Assembly (NCBI GenBank): GCA_039105265.1
Contig: JAPFFF010000376.1
Span: 1 to 24,305, forward strand
Length of the DNA stretch: 24,305 nt
Source of the DNA: Tritrichomonas musculus
Lineage: Eukaryota; Parabasalia; Tritrichomonadida; Tritrichomonadidae
Direction: 5' to 3'
In this document: one piece after another, positions 1 to 8,042 of the stretch
Layout of the letters: the number at the start of each line of letters is the position of its first letter
Numbering within the stretch: position 1 is the stretch's first letter
Position numbers and translations under genes: made by a program
The notes under the pieces: model-generated
What the model was told of the DNA's origin: nothing
Database searches by the model: none
What the model saw: the letters and a program-made list of their open reading frames with translations, nothing else

Positions 1-111
1 CTTCAATTTTTAAAAACAAAGGAATAAAATTAATTCAATTTTTTCAATTTTATTTGAAATGTCGGTTAACCATTTTTTTTATTTATTATTCGGTGAACAT
101 AAAAATTCACA

Positions 112-117
112 TCATTT
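112..117 (+). promoter_or_regulatory. Trichomonad-type initiator (Inr) TCATTT
   Basis: TCATTT matches the trichomonad initiator consensus TCA(+1)Y(T/A) and puts the predicted first transcribed base 11 bases before the ATG at 125. This gives the very short leader typical of the group. It supports both the start chosen for the C2 gene and the assignment to parabasalids. The match is short, so on its own it could be chance. Confidence 0.6.
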
Positions 118-124
118 CTGAAGA

Positions 125-1771
125 ATGCTTCATGTTCATGTTCTTCAAGCACAAAAGCTTCATTTTCCAAGAGAAAAGCCACAAAAAGCAAGAATAGATT
201 GCTTCTCTAAATCATCGCTTACATATTTTTACGGTTCATTTAAAAGTAATGATAAAACAGCAGATCCAAAATGGGATTTTGAATTTGATATGGATTTATT
301 CCGCGCAAGTTCATTGAATTTCGTTCTTTATTGTTCAAAAGTATTATCGAAAGATGAATATCTTGGAAAAGTCGATATAAACATGAGTGATCTTTTTAGG
401 CAAGAAAAAGGAAAGCAATTATTATCAAATCCGAATACAAAAATTCAATTTGAATTTCCTATTCAACCACAAGATTCTGTTTTGGTTCTCACTATCTGTT
501 ACTCAGAAAAAGTTTATCGACCAATTACATTCACAAATGTTCAAAAACCAATTGTTCATTTATGGCTAACATTTGATCCTTCTTATGAGTATGATGGGAA
601 ACAAAATCCTGTAGAGCTAGAATTGATACAAATAAATGGACAAAATAATTCATTTCAAAATTGCTTATATTATCTTTTGGATAATCATCACTCATGGAAA
701 GAAATAGGTATAAGATCATCAGAAAAGAATGCATTAATTGGCTCCAATTATACCCAAATTCATACCCTTTTTCTTTTCCTTTTATGCAACAAATATAATT
801 TCTTTGTATTAAACGTATTTAATTATACCGGAAAAGTGACACTCAATTTTGTTTGTGAAAATTATGGAAAGAATTCTTTCTTTGAAGGTCGATTTTACCC
901 AACGCCAAATGAATCAAGCAATCAAATAGGAATCATAAAGACTGTCGATGTCCAGGTTGAGTCCAACAAAAAATATGTTGCACCAATTTATTTACATGAT
1001 TCTGTAAATGCGAACCAAAACTTTGATTTGACAATTGAATCAATTAATACCAGCGATATAGTCATCGATTCATCGCAATTGCCAAGCAAATACTCAGAAC
1101 TAGTCACTTCCGAGATTCCATTTCATTCTCAAATAATCAATAAAGCGAAGGAAGCCATTCCATCTCTAAATAATTCAAATATCAGACGTGTCAATGTCCT
1201 CCCGCAGTCGTCAGAAGAGATTTCTCTAAAACAAATTTTGATTGATTTAAATGCTGCGACCAATCCAAAAATTCGCCTTTATACCGGCAATTATAACGGT
1301 TTTTCCTTATGGTATCCCTTCTTTATTGTATATAACAAAAACAATCAACAAAGATGCAAAGAAATTGAATCAAATCTTCTCAAAAAGCCGAATGAGTTTC
1401 TGAGCACACCAAAGTCGAACCATTCTTACGGATTCAGCTACAATTCGCTCGTTGATTTCGAGTTGGACAAGATTGGAACAGATAAAATTATTATTTTTAA
1501 TATTGAATGCAAAACATCGGCCAAAATTTCTTCTCCATCTGTCATGTTCGCTATTTCTCATTTTTGCAACGGAAACGAGACTTTGCTGTTTCAGAATTTT
1601 GTTTCTGATGATGAATGTGACTCGAATTATTGTGTTTTGTTGAGGTTGGAGTTCGTTGGAGATGATTGGAAATTGTATCCAATGTTATCGTATTACAAGC
1701 AGCGAAAAGAACTAGAATCGTCTGTCGCCTCTTTATATGCAAATAATTGGAGAAAAAATAATATTAAATAA
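125..1771 (+). CDS. C2-domain protein with a TerD-like C-terminal domain
   Basis: 548 residues. Residues 1-125 read as a C2 beta-sandwich: an N-terminal LHVHVLQAQKL strand, then ADPKWDFEFDMDL, which corresponds to the usual NPVWNEEFxF motif, then SKDEYLGKVDINMSDL, which corresponds to KDDFLGxxxIPLSDL. Only some of the Asp ligands of a Ca2+-binding C2 are present; the loop-3 Asp before SKDE is replaced (CSKVLSKDE). Calcium binding is therefore doubtful. Residues about 355-535 resemble the end of TerD/CapAB domains: VDFELDKIGTDKIIIFNIE, then RLEFVGDDWKLYPMLSYY, which corresponds to GELYRxGxEWKFRAVGQGY. The middle (130-330) is beta-rich and unassigned; it may be a diverged first TerD-like unit. 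The ATG lies 11 bases after a TCATTT initiator, and the TAA stop sits in AAATAAG, close to the trichomonad UAAA poly(A) signal. The C2 call is fairly sure, the TerD call moderate. A membrane-associated role is inferred from C2 only. Confidence 0.8.
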   Translation: MLHVHVLQAQKLHFPREKPQKARIDCFSKSSLTYFYGSFKSNDKTADPKWDFEFDMDLFRASSLNFVLYCSKVLSKDEYLGKVDINMSDLFRQEKGKQLLSNPNTKIQFEFPIQPQDSVLVLTICYSEKVYRPITFTNVQKPIVHLWLTFDPSYEYDGKQNPVELELIQINGQNNSFQNCLYYLLDNHHSWKEIGIRSSEKNALIGSNYTQIHTLFLFLLCNKYNFFVLNVFNYTGKVTLNFVCENYGKNSFFEGRFYPTPNESSNQIGIIKTVDVQVESNKKYVAPIYLHDSVNANQNFDLTIESINTSDIVIDSSQLPSKYSELVTSEIPFHSQIINKAKEAIPSLNNSNIRRVNVLPQSSEEISLKQILIDLNAATNPKIRLYTGNYNGFSLWYPFFIVYNKNNQQRCKEIESNLLKKPNEFLSTPKSNHSYGFSYNSLVDFELDKIGTDKIIIFNIECKTSAKISSPSVMFAISHFCNGNETLLFQNFVSDDECDSNYCVLLRLEFVGDDWKLYPMLSYYKQRKELESSVASLYANNWRKNNIK

Positions 1772-2352
1772 GCATTTTCTATCAATATATTATTATTATA
1801 TGCATATTTTTTTGATTGATATTGTATGAATAATGACAAGTTTGGCTGTTTTATCTTTCACTTTGTATCGTTTTAAATTTCTTGTTGCAGTCTTGTTTGT
1901 GATTGAATTTTATATGTTTTATATACATAGTTATAAATAAAGATTTTGGTGATTGGAAAATACAATATGAAATCGTGAAATGCAATTCTATAAAGTTTAT
2001 TGCATGTCAAGTTTACTTATTAAGGCAGCAAAAGATGGTGACCTACATTAAATTCACAACCTTCATTAATCTGGGAACATTAATTTCAACGAAAAAAGCT
2101 GTTACTCTTACAAGTTATTCTTTTTTATAATTATATTGTATTTCAATTTTTGTGATTGGAAAAACCAATATGAAATCGTGAAATGCAATTCTAATAAGTC
2201 TACTTTTTAAAGCTGGGAATGTTAATTTCAACGAAAAAGGCTGTTGCCCTTACAAGTTATTTATTTTATAATTATATAATATTTCAATTTTGAAAAAGAA
2301 AAAGACAGTTTACTAAACATAAAGATAAAATTTATATAAATATTGCTCAATT
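1772..2352. other. Intergenic spacer between convergent genes
   Basis: About 580 bases lie between the stop codons of the plus-strand C2 gene and the minus-strand kinase gene, so both 3' ends face this spacer. It is very A+T-rich. Apart from the imperfect direct repeat listed separately, I see no gene, RNA or motif in it. Confidence 0.6.
1950..2291 (+). repeat. Imperfect tandem duplication, about 200 bp
   Basis: Two head-to-tail copies, about 1950-2151 and 2153-2291. Shared blocks include CAATATGAAATCGTGAAATG, then GTTAATTTCAACGAAAAA versus ATTAATTTCAACGAAAAA, then CTTACAAGTTATT, and a closing TATTTCAATTTT or ATTTCAATTTT. The second copy lacks about 60 bp from the middle of the first. Neither copy has a credible reading frame. 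It looks like an old local duplication of non-coding sequence in a convergent spacer. Confidence 0.8.
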
Positions 2353-5300
2353 TCAAATTATAATATCTCCAAAACCTTTGTAAAATTCGGAATTTATATA
2401 TGGAAGGCAAATTGAATTTACTCTCTCTTCATCTTCATCATTTCCTATATGTACTCTTACTCGCATATAATTTTTTTTCTTGTAGTAAACAATATTGCAA
2501 TTCTTGAGTGTATCATATAAAAATTGATAATTTTTTTCATTTTTAAGGTAACTTGAAACAATATATTGATACATTTTATATGATAGAGATGAATGAAATT
2601 TATCATATTTTTTAATTTCATTTTCAATTTGCTCTTTTGAAGATGAATTCTTTCCAATTTTTGAAAAGATCACCAAACAAAAGAAAAAATAACAAATATC
2701 AATATCTGATTTTAATGAAGGTTCTGATAATTCTATTATAGTATCGATATCAATATTAAAATCATTATAGAAATATAGATGTGCCAAATTAAATCTTGAA
2801 ATGTCATCGTTTTTTTGTTTTATTGCTTCTTTAAAATATTCAATTGACATTGAAAAATTTTGAATGACACCTTCACCTATTTTATAAATTACGCCAAGAT
2901 TATTTTTTGCAAATTGATTATTGTAACATGAAGCTTCTTTATAATAATGTATTGCTTTTGCAATGTCTTTTTTAACATATTTTCCTTCATAATAAATCGT
3001 GCCCAAATCAAATTGTGCACCAGGAACATTTTCTTCTGCAGCAAGAGAATAGAAATAAAGTGCTTTATTTATATTTTGTGGAACATAGCCATGATAAAAT
3101 ATCATTGCAAGATGATAAAGTGAGGAACCAAATTTTTTTTTGGCAGCTAATGAAAAATAATAAATTGCTTTATTATAATCTTGCTGAACAAACTGTCCTA
3201 AAAAATAAATCACACCAAGATTATGTTGGGCTTCAACTGAATTTAGATTGGCTGCAAGTTTATAATATTTCAATCCTTTCACAGGATCTCTTTCAACATC
3301 AATTCCATTGAAATAAATATATCCTAACTGATGATCTGCTTCTTTTATTTTATTGGTTGATGCAATTGTGAAATAATGAATTGCCTTTTTAAAATCTCGA
3401 GGAAAACCTTCAGTTCCTGTAAAATATATTGATCCAAGTAAATAAGCTGCAAATCCATTATTTGGTATATGTCTATAATAATAAATTGCTCGATGAATAT
3501 CTTGGGGAACTTGTGTCCCAGAATGATAAATCATTCCCAAATTTAAAAATGCTTCTTCACTATTTTGTTTGGCTGCAAGATTGTAATAATAAATAGATTT
3601 CTCAATATTATTTGTCAAATAATACTTGCCCAGAGTTAACAATGAGAACAATTCATTTTGTTTGGCTGATAGCTCAATATAATATAGACCTTTTTGAATA
3701 TCTTTGTTTACATAACGACCGTTCAGATAAAAGATACCAACATTATACTGTGCTAAAGGAAAATTTAAATCTGCTGATCGCTTAAAATAATAAAAAGCTT
3801 TTTCATAATTAACTGGGCATAAAATTCCTTCACAATAAATAACTCCTAGATCATAAAAGGCTCTACTATCATTGTGCTTTGATGCAAGTTCAAGATAATA
3901 AATTGCTTTCTCAGCATTAGGCTTAATTAATAATGAATTTTGATAAATAATACCCAAATTTAATTGTGAATCGCAATGATTTTGTTTTGATGCAAGTTCA
4001 TAATAATGGATTGATTTTTTAACATCTAAAAAACCAAATTGTATGTTAGAATAAATGTATCCAAGCATAAACTGAGATATAACATGATTTTTATCTGCAA
4101 GAAAAGTGAAAATATGAATCGCTTTTTTGACATCGTGAACTAAATTCATAATATCATAGCCAATTCTGCAAAGCTTATTCTGGGCAATAGAATTATTTTG
4201 ATCAGCTGCAAATGAATAGTAATGAATTGCTTTATTTATGTCTTTCATATTGTAACGTTCATCATTATAAATGTTTCCAAGTTGCAATTGTGCTTCTTGA
4301 TTTCCTTGATTAGCTGCAAGTGAATAATAATAAATTGCTTTATCAATATCTGTCATGCTTTCATGTTGAAGAATTGAGTGATAAATATTAAATCCTTCAG
4401 TGCTACGATTGCAATAAAATTTCCCCAGAATTAGTTGGGCCTTCAAAACGTTTTTCTCTGCTGCAATTGTATAATAAAAAACTGCTCCATAGACATCATA
4501 CATGACACTATTTGAATCATAGTAAATATCAGCAAGTTGAACTTGAGCATCCAAATAATTTTTATCAGCTGCCAATGACAAATATTTAACTGCTTTTTGA
4601 TCATCTTTTTGAATCATTTCTCCATTGAAATAAAGGAGTCCAATATTATATGCAAATTGTGGATCAATCAAATCTTTATTTCCATGATTTATATTGTATT
4701 CCATTATATCAATAAAATATGTTCTAGTCTCTTTGTTCATCTTCAAAATGTAAATATAAAAAAAATGTTTTATTAGTTTTGAAATGGACGGACGTTTGTA
4801 TGGATCTTTTTGAATGCACATTTCGCACATCGATTTGAAATTCATAGGAATATCTAACAAATTTGTTTGATTGTTTTCGTATTGAATTATTTTTGGATCT
4901 TTTTCCGTAATGATCATACAAATAATCATTCCTAATGAATAAATGTCAGCTGGAAAAGAATAAGGTTTATCTGTGACGATTTCAGGTGCGATATAAACGT
5001 GACTGAAATCTCTTGTTGATATTAAAATAGGATTGTTTTGAGTGCATTTAATTAAACGATCAAAATCAATTAAAACAGCTGTTTTATTATCATCAATAAT
5101 GATGTTATTTGGTCTCAAATCTCGATAAACAAACTCGTTGAAATGAAGGTATTGAATTGTGAGCATTATTTCAAAAATGATGCATAATTTTTCATTCATT
5201 GAAAGTGACAATTCTTTGATTTTACTTAACGATTTCCCATGGATATATTCAATCAGAAGATGATTCTCATTTTTAACCTTTAGATAACCTATATATCTAG

Positions 5301-6069
5301 GTATAAATGGATGCTGGATGCTTAAATAATTGTTTCTTTCTCGCTCAATCAAATTTGTTTGATTTGTTGTTGAATATTTTGAAATAACAAGCCTTTCATC
5401 ACGAATTGAATACATCAAATCAATAACTGAAATTCCAATATACATTGTGTTCAATAAAATATAATCATTTGAATCATGAATTTCTTTTTCTGAATAATTT
5501 GTCCACTTTTTGTGAGGATTTAAAGTACGTTTAAAATTGTATAATGAATAACTTTTTTGAATCAAAAATCCTGAAATAACTTTATAAATAACTTTTCTAA
5601 AATTACTAACTTTTATTGCATTCTCTGTAAAGCGTGAAACAAAATTCGGAATTTGTTTTCTAATGAAAAAAGTTTTATTATCATTTGGAAAAGATAAAGT
5701 TGGTATTTTTAAGGATTGGTTAATGTTATTTTCTGTATTCTGTGATAAAAAATAAATATTTGAGTCATTATTTTGTACAAAATATGGTTTTATTTGAATT
5801 ATTTTGGATTGTTCAATAGCAATTATTAAATGATCAAAACAAATTATAAAATATTTCGTTTCGGTTTTCGTAATATTGTTTATGGCTAAATATTCATCAA
5901 TTACTATGATTTTTATTTTATTTTGGTAAATATTAATTTTTTGATAAATGTCTTGATCAAAATAAAACAAGTTGAACTTGACTAATAGCTGGTCATATAA
6001 ATTATCATTACTTTTTTGACTTAGACTATTTTCAAAAAACCTTTCTAATTCATTCAGTCTTTCGATCAT
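2353..6069 (-). CDS. Protein kinase fused to about 17 Sel1-like repeats
   Basis: 1238 residues from the first in-frame ATG (6069). The open frame continues upstream to about 6186 without another ATG. Order: an N-terminal helical region of about 200 residues with no family recognised; a kinase domain at about 205-440; then 17-18 Sel1-like TPR-type repeats of about 36 residues from about 470 to 1100 (AQxxLGxIYxxG...DxxKAIYYYxLAAxQN); then a tail ending near KGFGDIII. Kinase landmarks: K231 in VISKYS, YRD 315-317 with D317 and N322 (YRDLRPNN), DFD 335-337 in place of DFG, APE 361-363, and DIYSLG. The glycine loop is degenerate (NTMYIGISVIDL). The catalytic Lys, Asp, Asn and metal Asp are all kept, so activity is plausible but atypical. 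Sel1 repeats usually scaffold partners, so a signalling scaffold-kinase is inferred. Large kinase and Sel1 families are known in trichomonads. The start is the weak point, because a canonical initiator and an ATG lie upstream in another frame (see 6172). Confidence 0.85.
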   Translation of the reverse strand: MIERLNELERFFENSLSQKSNDNLYDQLLVKFNLFYFDQDIYQKINIYQNKIKIIVIDEYLAINNITKTETKYFIICFDHLIIAIEQSKIIQIKPYFVQNNDSNIYFLSQNTENNINQSLKIPTLSFPNDNKTFFIRKQIPNFVSRFTENAIKVSNFRKVIYKVISGFLIQKSYSLYNFKRTLNPHKKWTNYSEKEIHDSNDYILLNTMYIGISVIDLMYSIRDERLVISKYSTTNQTNLIERERNNYLSIQHPFIPRYIGYLKVKNENHLLIEYIHGKSLSKIKELSLSMNEKLCIIFEIMLTIQYLHFNEFVYRDLRPNNIIIDDNKTAVLIDFDRLIKCTQNNPILISTRDFSHVYIAPEIVTDKPYSFPADIYSLGMIICMIITEKDPKIIQYENNQTNLLDIPMNFKSMCEMCIQKDPYKRPSISKLIKHFFYIYILKMNKETRTYFIDIMEYNINHGNKDLIDPQFAYNIGLLYFNGEMIQKDDQKAVKYLSLAADKNYLDAQVQLADIYYDSNSVMYDVYGAVFYYTIAAEKNVLKAQLILGKFYCNRSTEGFNIYHSILQHESMTDIDKAIYYYSLAANQGNQEAQLQLGNIYNDERYNMKDINKAIHYYSFAADQNNSIAQNKLCRIGYDIMNLVHDVKKAIHIFTFLADKNHVISQFMLGYIYSNIQFGFLDVKKSIHYYELASKQNHCDSQLNLGIIYQNSLLIKPNAEKAIYYLELASKHNDSRAFYDLGVIYCEGILCPVNYEKAFYYFKRSADLNFPLAQYNVGIFYLNGRYVNKDIQKGLYYIELSAKQNELFSLLTLGKYYLTNNIEKSIYYYNLAAKQNSEEAFLNLGMIYHSGTQVPQDIHRAIYYYRHIPNNGFAAYLLGSIYFTGTEGFPRDFKKAIHYFTIASTNKIKEADHQLGYIYFNGIDVERDPVKGLKYYKLAANLNSVEAQHNLGVIYFLGQFVQQDYNKAIYYFSLAAKKKFGSSLYHLAMIFYHGYVPQNINKALYFYSLAAEENVPGAQFDLGTIYYEGKYVKKDIAKAIHYYKEASCYNNQFAKNNLGVIYKIGEGVIQNFSMSIEYFKEAIKQKNDDISRFNLAHLYFYNDFNIDIDTIIELSEPSLKSDIDICYFFFCLVIFSKIGKNSSSKEQIENEIKKYDKFHSSLSYKMYQYIVSSYLKNEKNYQFLYDTLKNCNIVYYKKKNYMRVRVHIGNDEDEERVNSICLPYINSEFYKGFGDIII

Positions 6070-6189
6070 TTTTTTTTTTTCTAAAGCTATTGCTTGATCG
6101 GTATGGTTAATTATGGTCAAATATTTTTTTTGTGAATAAGAAAGTTTTATTATTTCAATATTCAAACAGCATTGTTGATCAGTATTTTA

Positions 6190-6195
6190 TAATGA
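6190..6195 (-). promoter_or_regulatory. Candidate initiator TCATTA for the kinase gene
   Basis: On the minus strand TCATTA fits TCAY(T/A), with +1 at 6193. It is followed 21 bases later by an ATG at 6172, in AACAATGCTG. That ATG opens only five codons, whereas the kinase frame begins open one base out of phase. The motif suggests that transcription starts here, with the true start either at 6069 or affected by a one-base error or mutation. Confidence 0.4.
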
Positions 6196-6403
6196 ATTTG
6201 TTTAATTAAAATGACCCCTCATTTCTATACAATTATTCAAAATAAATCTGATTATAATTTCAATATCCAAAAAATAGTGGATATCACTCGTTTTTATTTG
6301 TTCAAAGTAATAAGAATAGCTAAAATATATTCTAGAATACATTATGAGTTAAATGTATCTGCCAGACAGCAGTGTTAATTCATAAAATAAATAAATAAAA
6401 ACC

Positions 6404-6410
6404 AAAAAAA
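6404..6410 (-). terminator. RNA polymerase III terminator (T7)
   Basis: A run of seven T on the minus strand begins directly after the tRNA discriminator base, the expected position and form for a pol III stop. Confidence 0.75.
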
Positions 6411-6485
6411 TGCCAACGAGCGGAATTGAACCGCCGACCTTTCGCTTACGGGGCGAACGCAATAAAACCACTATGCTACGCAGGC
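6411..6485 (-). tRNA. tRNA-Thr (anticodon CGT)
   Basis: The 75-base minus-strand sequence folds as a tRNA. The acceptor stem GCCTGCG/CGTTGGC has a U4-U69 mismatch and a G5-U68 wobble, and the discriminator is A. The A box TAGCATAGTGG and B box GGTTCAATTCC both fit consensus. The anticodon stem TTCGC/GCGAA is perfect, with loop CCCGTAA, giving anticodon CGT (Thr, codon ACG). The T stem is GGCGG/CCGCT. There is no intron and CCA is not encoded. Odd points are C instead of the near-universal U at position 33, and a D stem of only three good pairs. An immediate seven-T run on the minus strand supports pol III transcription. It could be a functional variant or a decaying copy. Confidence 0.82.
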
Positions 6486-6709
6486 TTCTGATGAAATATT
6501 ATTGTATCTAATTAATAAAAATATTGTCATTTTAATTATTTTTCAAATTTAGATCAATGGAATTGAACTCCTGAAATGATTTATTTTCAAGAATTTGTTG
6601 ATTAAATTTTAATGAAATCGAAAGAATGAAAGATTTTATTTAAAAATCTCTTTTTATTTTTAGTTTATTTATAATACATTTTTTGTTTTAGTTTTATTGA
6701 TAGAATATT

Positions 6710-7165
6710 TTATGCTCTAGGTCTTGCAACTGTTTTTTCAGGGACATATGTGCCGTCGCAATAGTCTGGATGTAATTCATAAAATTTGCTAAAACCTCCT
6801 TCAAGGACAAATGCATGAAGAGGTTCTGAGCGATTAGAAGAAAAAACATGTGCACGTCTAAATTTTTCCCATGCCATTGGACCTCGGTATTCGGAATACT
6901 CGCAATGAAAGATATATATTGATCTTGGTTTAAAAATTTTCTTATGAAGTTCCTCTACTTTTGACGCTTTTTCGTTTGGATGCCATTGTATAGATCCTTT
7001 GATGTGTCCTCCTTCATATTCAGGAACGCTTCTGCAATCAACAATGGTAAAATTTTCATATCTAGAGTGATCATCAAAAAGCTTACAAAAAGTTTCGTGC
7101 GTGATTCTTGGTTCGTAATGATGAGGAATAGTGAAACTTTCCGGATCTTCTGGTTCCTCATTCAT
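6710..7165 (-). CDS. Small Cdc25/Acr2-type rhodanese phosphatase
   Basis: 151 residues, almost entirely one Cdc25-like rhodanese domain. The substrate-side rhodanese motif is IVDCRSVPEYEGGHIKGSI (41-59). The active-site loop is HCEYSEYRG, with the CX5R nucleophile C88 and R94. The distal motif FVLEGGFSKFYELHPDYC and YVPE match the Cdc25 ending (LEGGYKEFF...YPELC...YVP). A seven-membered CX5R loop fits Cdc25 and Acr2 rather than sulfur-transfer rhodaneses, whose loop is usually shorter. The long regulatory N-terminus of animal Cdc25 is absent, so it resembles the short fungal and plant forms (Ibp1, Arath CDC25). A role as protein-tyrosine phosphatase or arsenate reductase cannot be separated from sequence. 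The stop TAA overlaps TAAAAT. No clear initiator was seen. Confidence 0.88.
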   Translation of the reverse strand: MNEEPEDPESFTIPHHYEPRITHETFCKLFDDHSRYENFTIVDCRSVPEYEGGHIKGSIQWHPNEKASKVEELHKKIFKPRSIYIFHCEYSEYRGPMAWEKFRRAHVFSSNRSEPLHAFVLEGGFSKFYELHPDYCDGTYVPEKTVARPRA

Positions 7166-7356
7166 AATTTCTCAATACAATAAAGCTAAAATTTTCTAAT
7201 TGAAAAAGTATTGAATTTATTCTGAAAAAAAACTCAATCTTTTTGAATGAATAAAATAAATTAAATCGAAATCTATTTTCAATATGATTTTAAACTATCT
7301 CATAAAAGAATTTATTACATGTGAAATAAATAATAAACAATGCATTATATTTATAG

Positions 7357-7860
7357 TAAGGGTGTCCAAATTGGATATTTTAACCGTTTTTTGGATTTTT
7401 TTTTTTTAAATTTTGGATAACGGTTTTATTTTGAATTACTATTTGTCTATATAGAATTATTAAAAAAAACCAATAAATTCTTTATTTTTGCATATTTTTG
7501 TGCATTTGCTGTTAATTAAATTAGTTTTGCATTGGGTTTTTTAATTTTCTTTGATGCAAAATAAAGGAAATGGCAGAAATTACAAAAAATCCATAAATAT
7601 TAATGTAAACTATAGAATGGATTTTTTATATATCCATTCAATGGTTTATTTTGGATTTTCTCAGAAAAAAATCCATTCAATGGTTTACAGTATTCAAAAA
7701 AAATCCATTCTATAGTTTACATTATTAACTTTTTGAGAATAAAAATCCATTTATTAAAACTTTTGATTTATTATATGAAAAAATGAAAAATCCAAGCTGG
7801 ATTTTTTTTCCATCCAGGATTACGGTTATCCTACGATAAAATCCAAAATGGACAGGATTA
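7357..7860. mobile_element. Non-autonomous hAT-like foldback element (MITE)
   Basis: About 500 bp with imperfect terminal inverted repeats. The left end is TAAGGGTGTCCAAATTGGAT and the reverse complement of the right end is TAATCCTGTCCATTTTGGAT (15 of 20 match). The element is bordered by ATTTATAG at 7349-7356 and at 7860-7867, a 7-8 bp target duplication. An 8-bp duplication and ends of YARNG type (TAAGG) point to the hAT superfamily. Inside are a perfect 27-bp inverted repeat (7601-7627 and 7698-7724) and two direct copies of ATCCATTCAATGGTTTA (7632-7648, 7671-7687), plus many GGATTTT/AAAATCC words. There is no reading frame. It is presumably mobilised by a hAT transposase in trans; whether the broken one at 14 kb was related is unknown. 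Confidence 0.72.
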
Positions 7861-8042
7861 TTTATAGAAATAAATAGATTTTGATATTTAAAGCCTATTT
7901 AACCATAATTTTTTATAAAATCGAATATCAATAATAGAAGAAAAATGAAACGATACCTGTCATATTTTTTGAACAAAGGTAAGCATTATAATCTCAAATG
8001 CAAAAAAATTAAAGTTCAGTGCAAATTAAAAATAGATTTTGA

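Noticed and set aside
3015-3311. Plus-strand 98-codon frame
   Set aside because: Antisense of the Sel1 repeats, with no domain and no initiator.
7166-8042. A CRISPR-like or regulatory array in the repeated ATCCATTCAATGG words
   Set aside because: Only two direct copies with inverted partners, and the bounds coincide with a transposon-like element.
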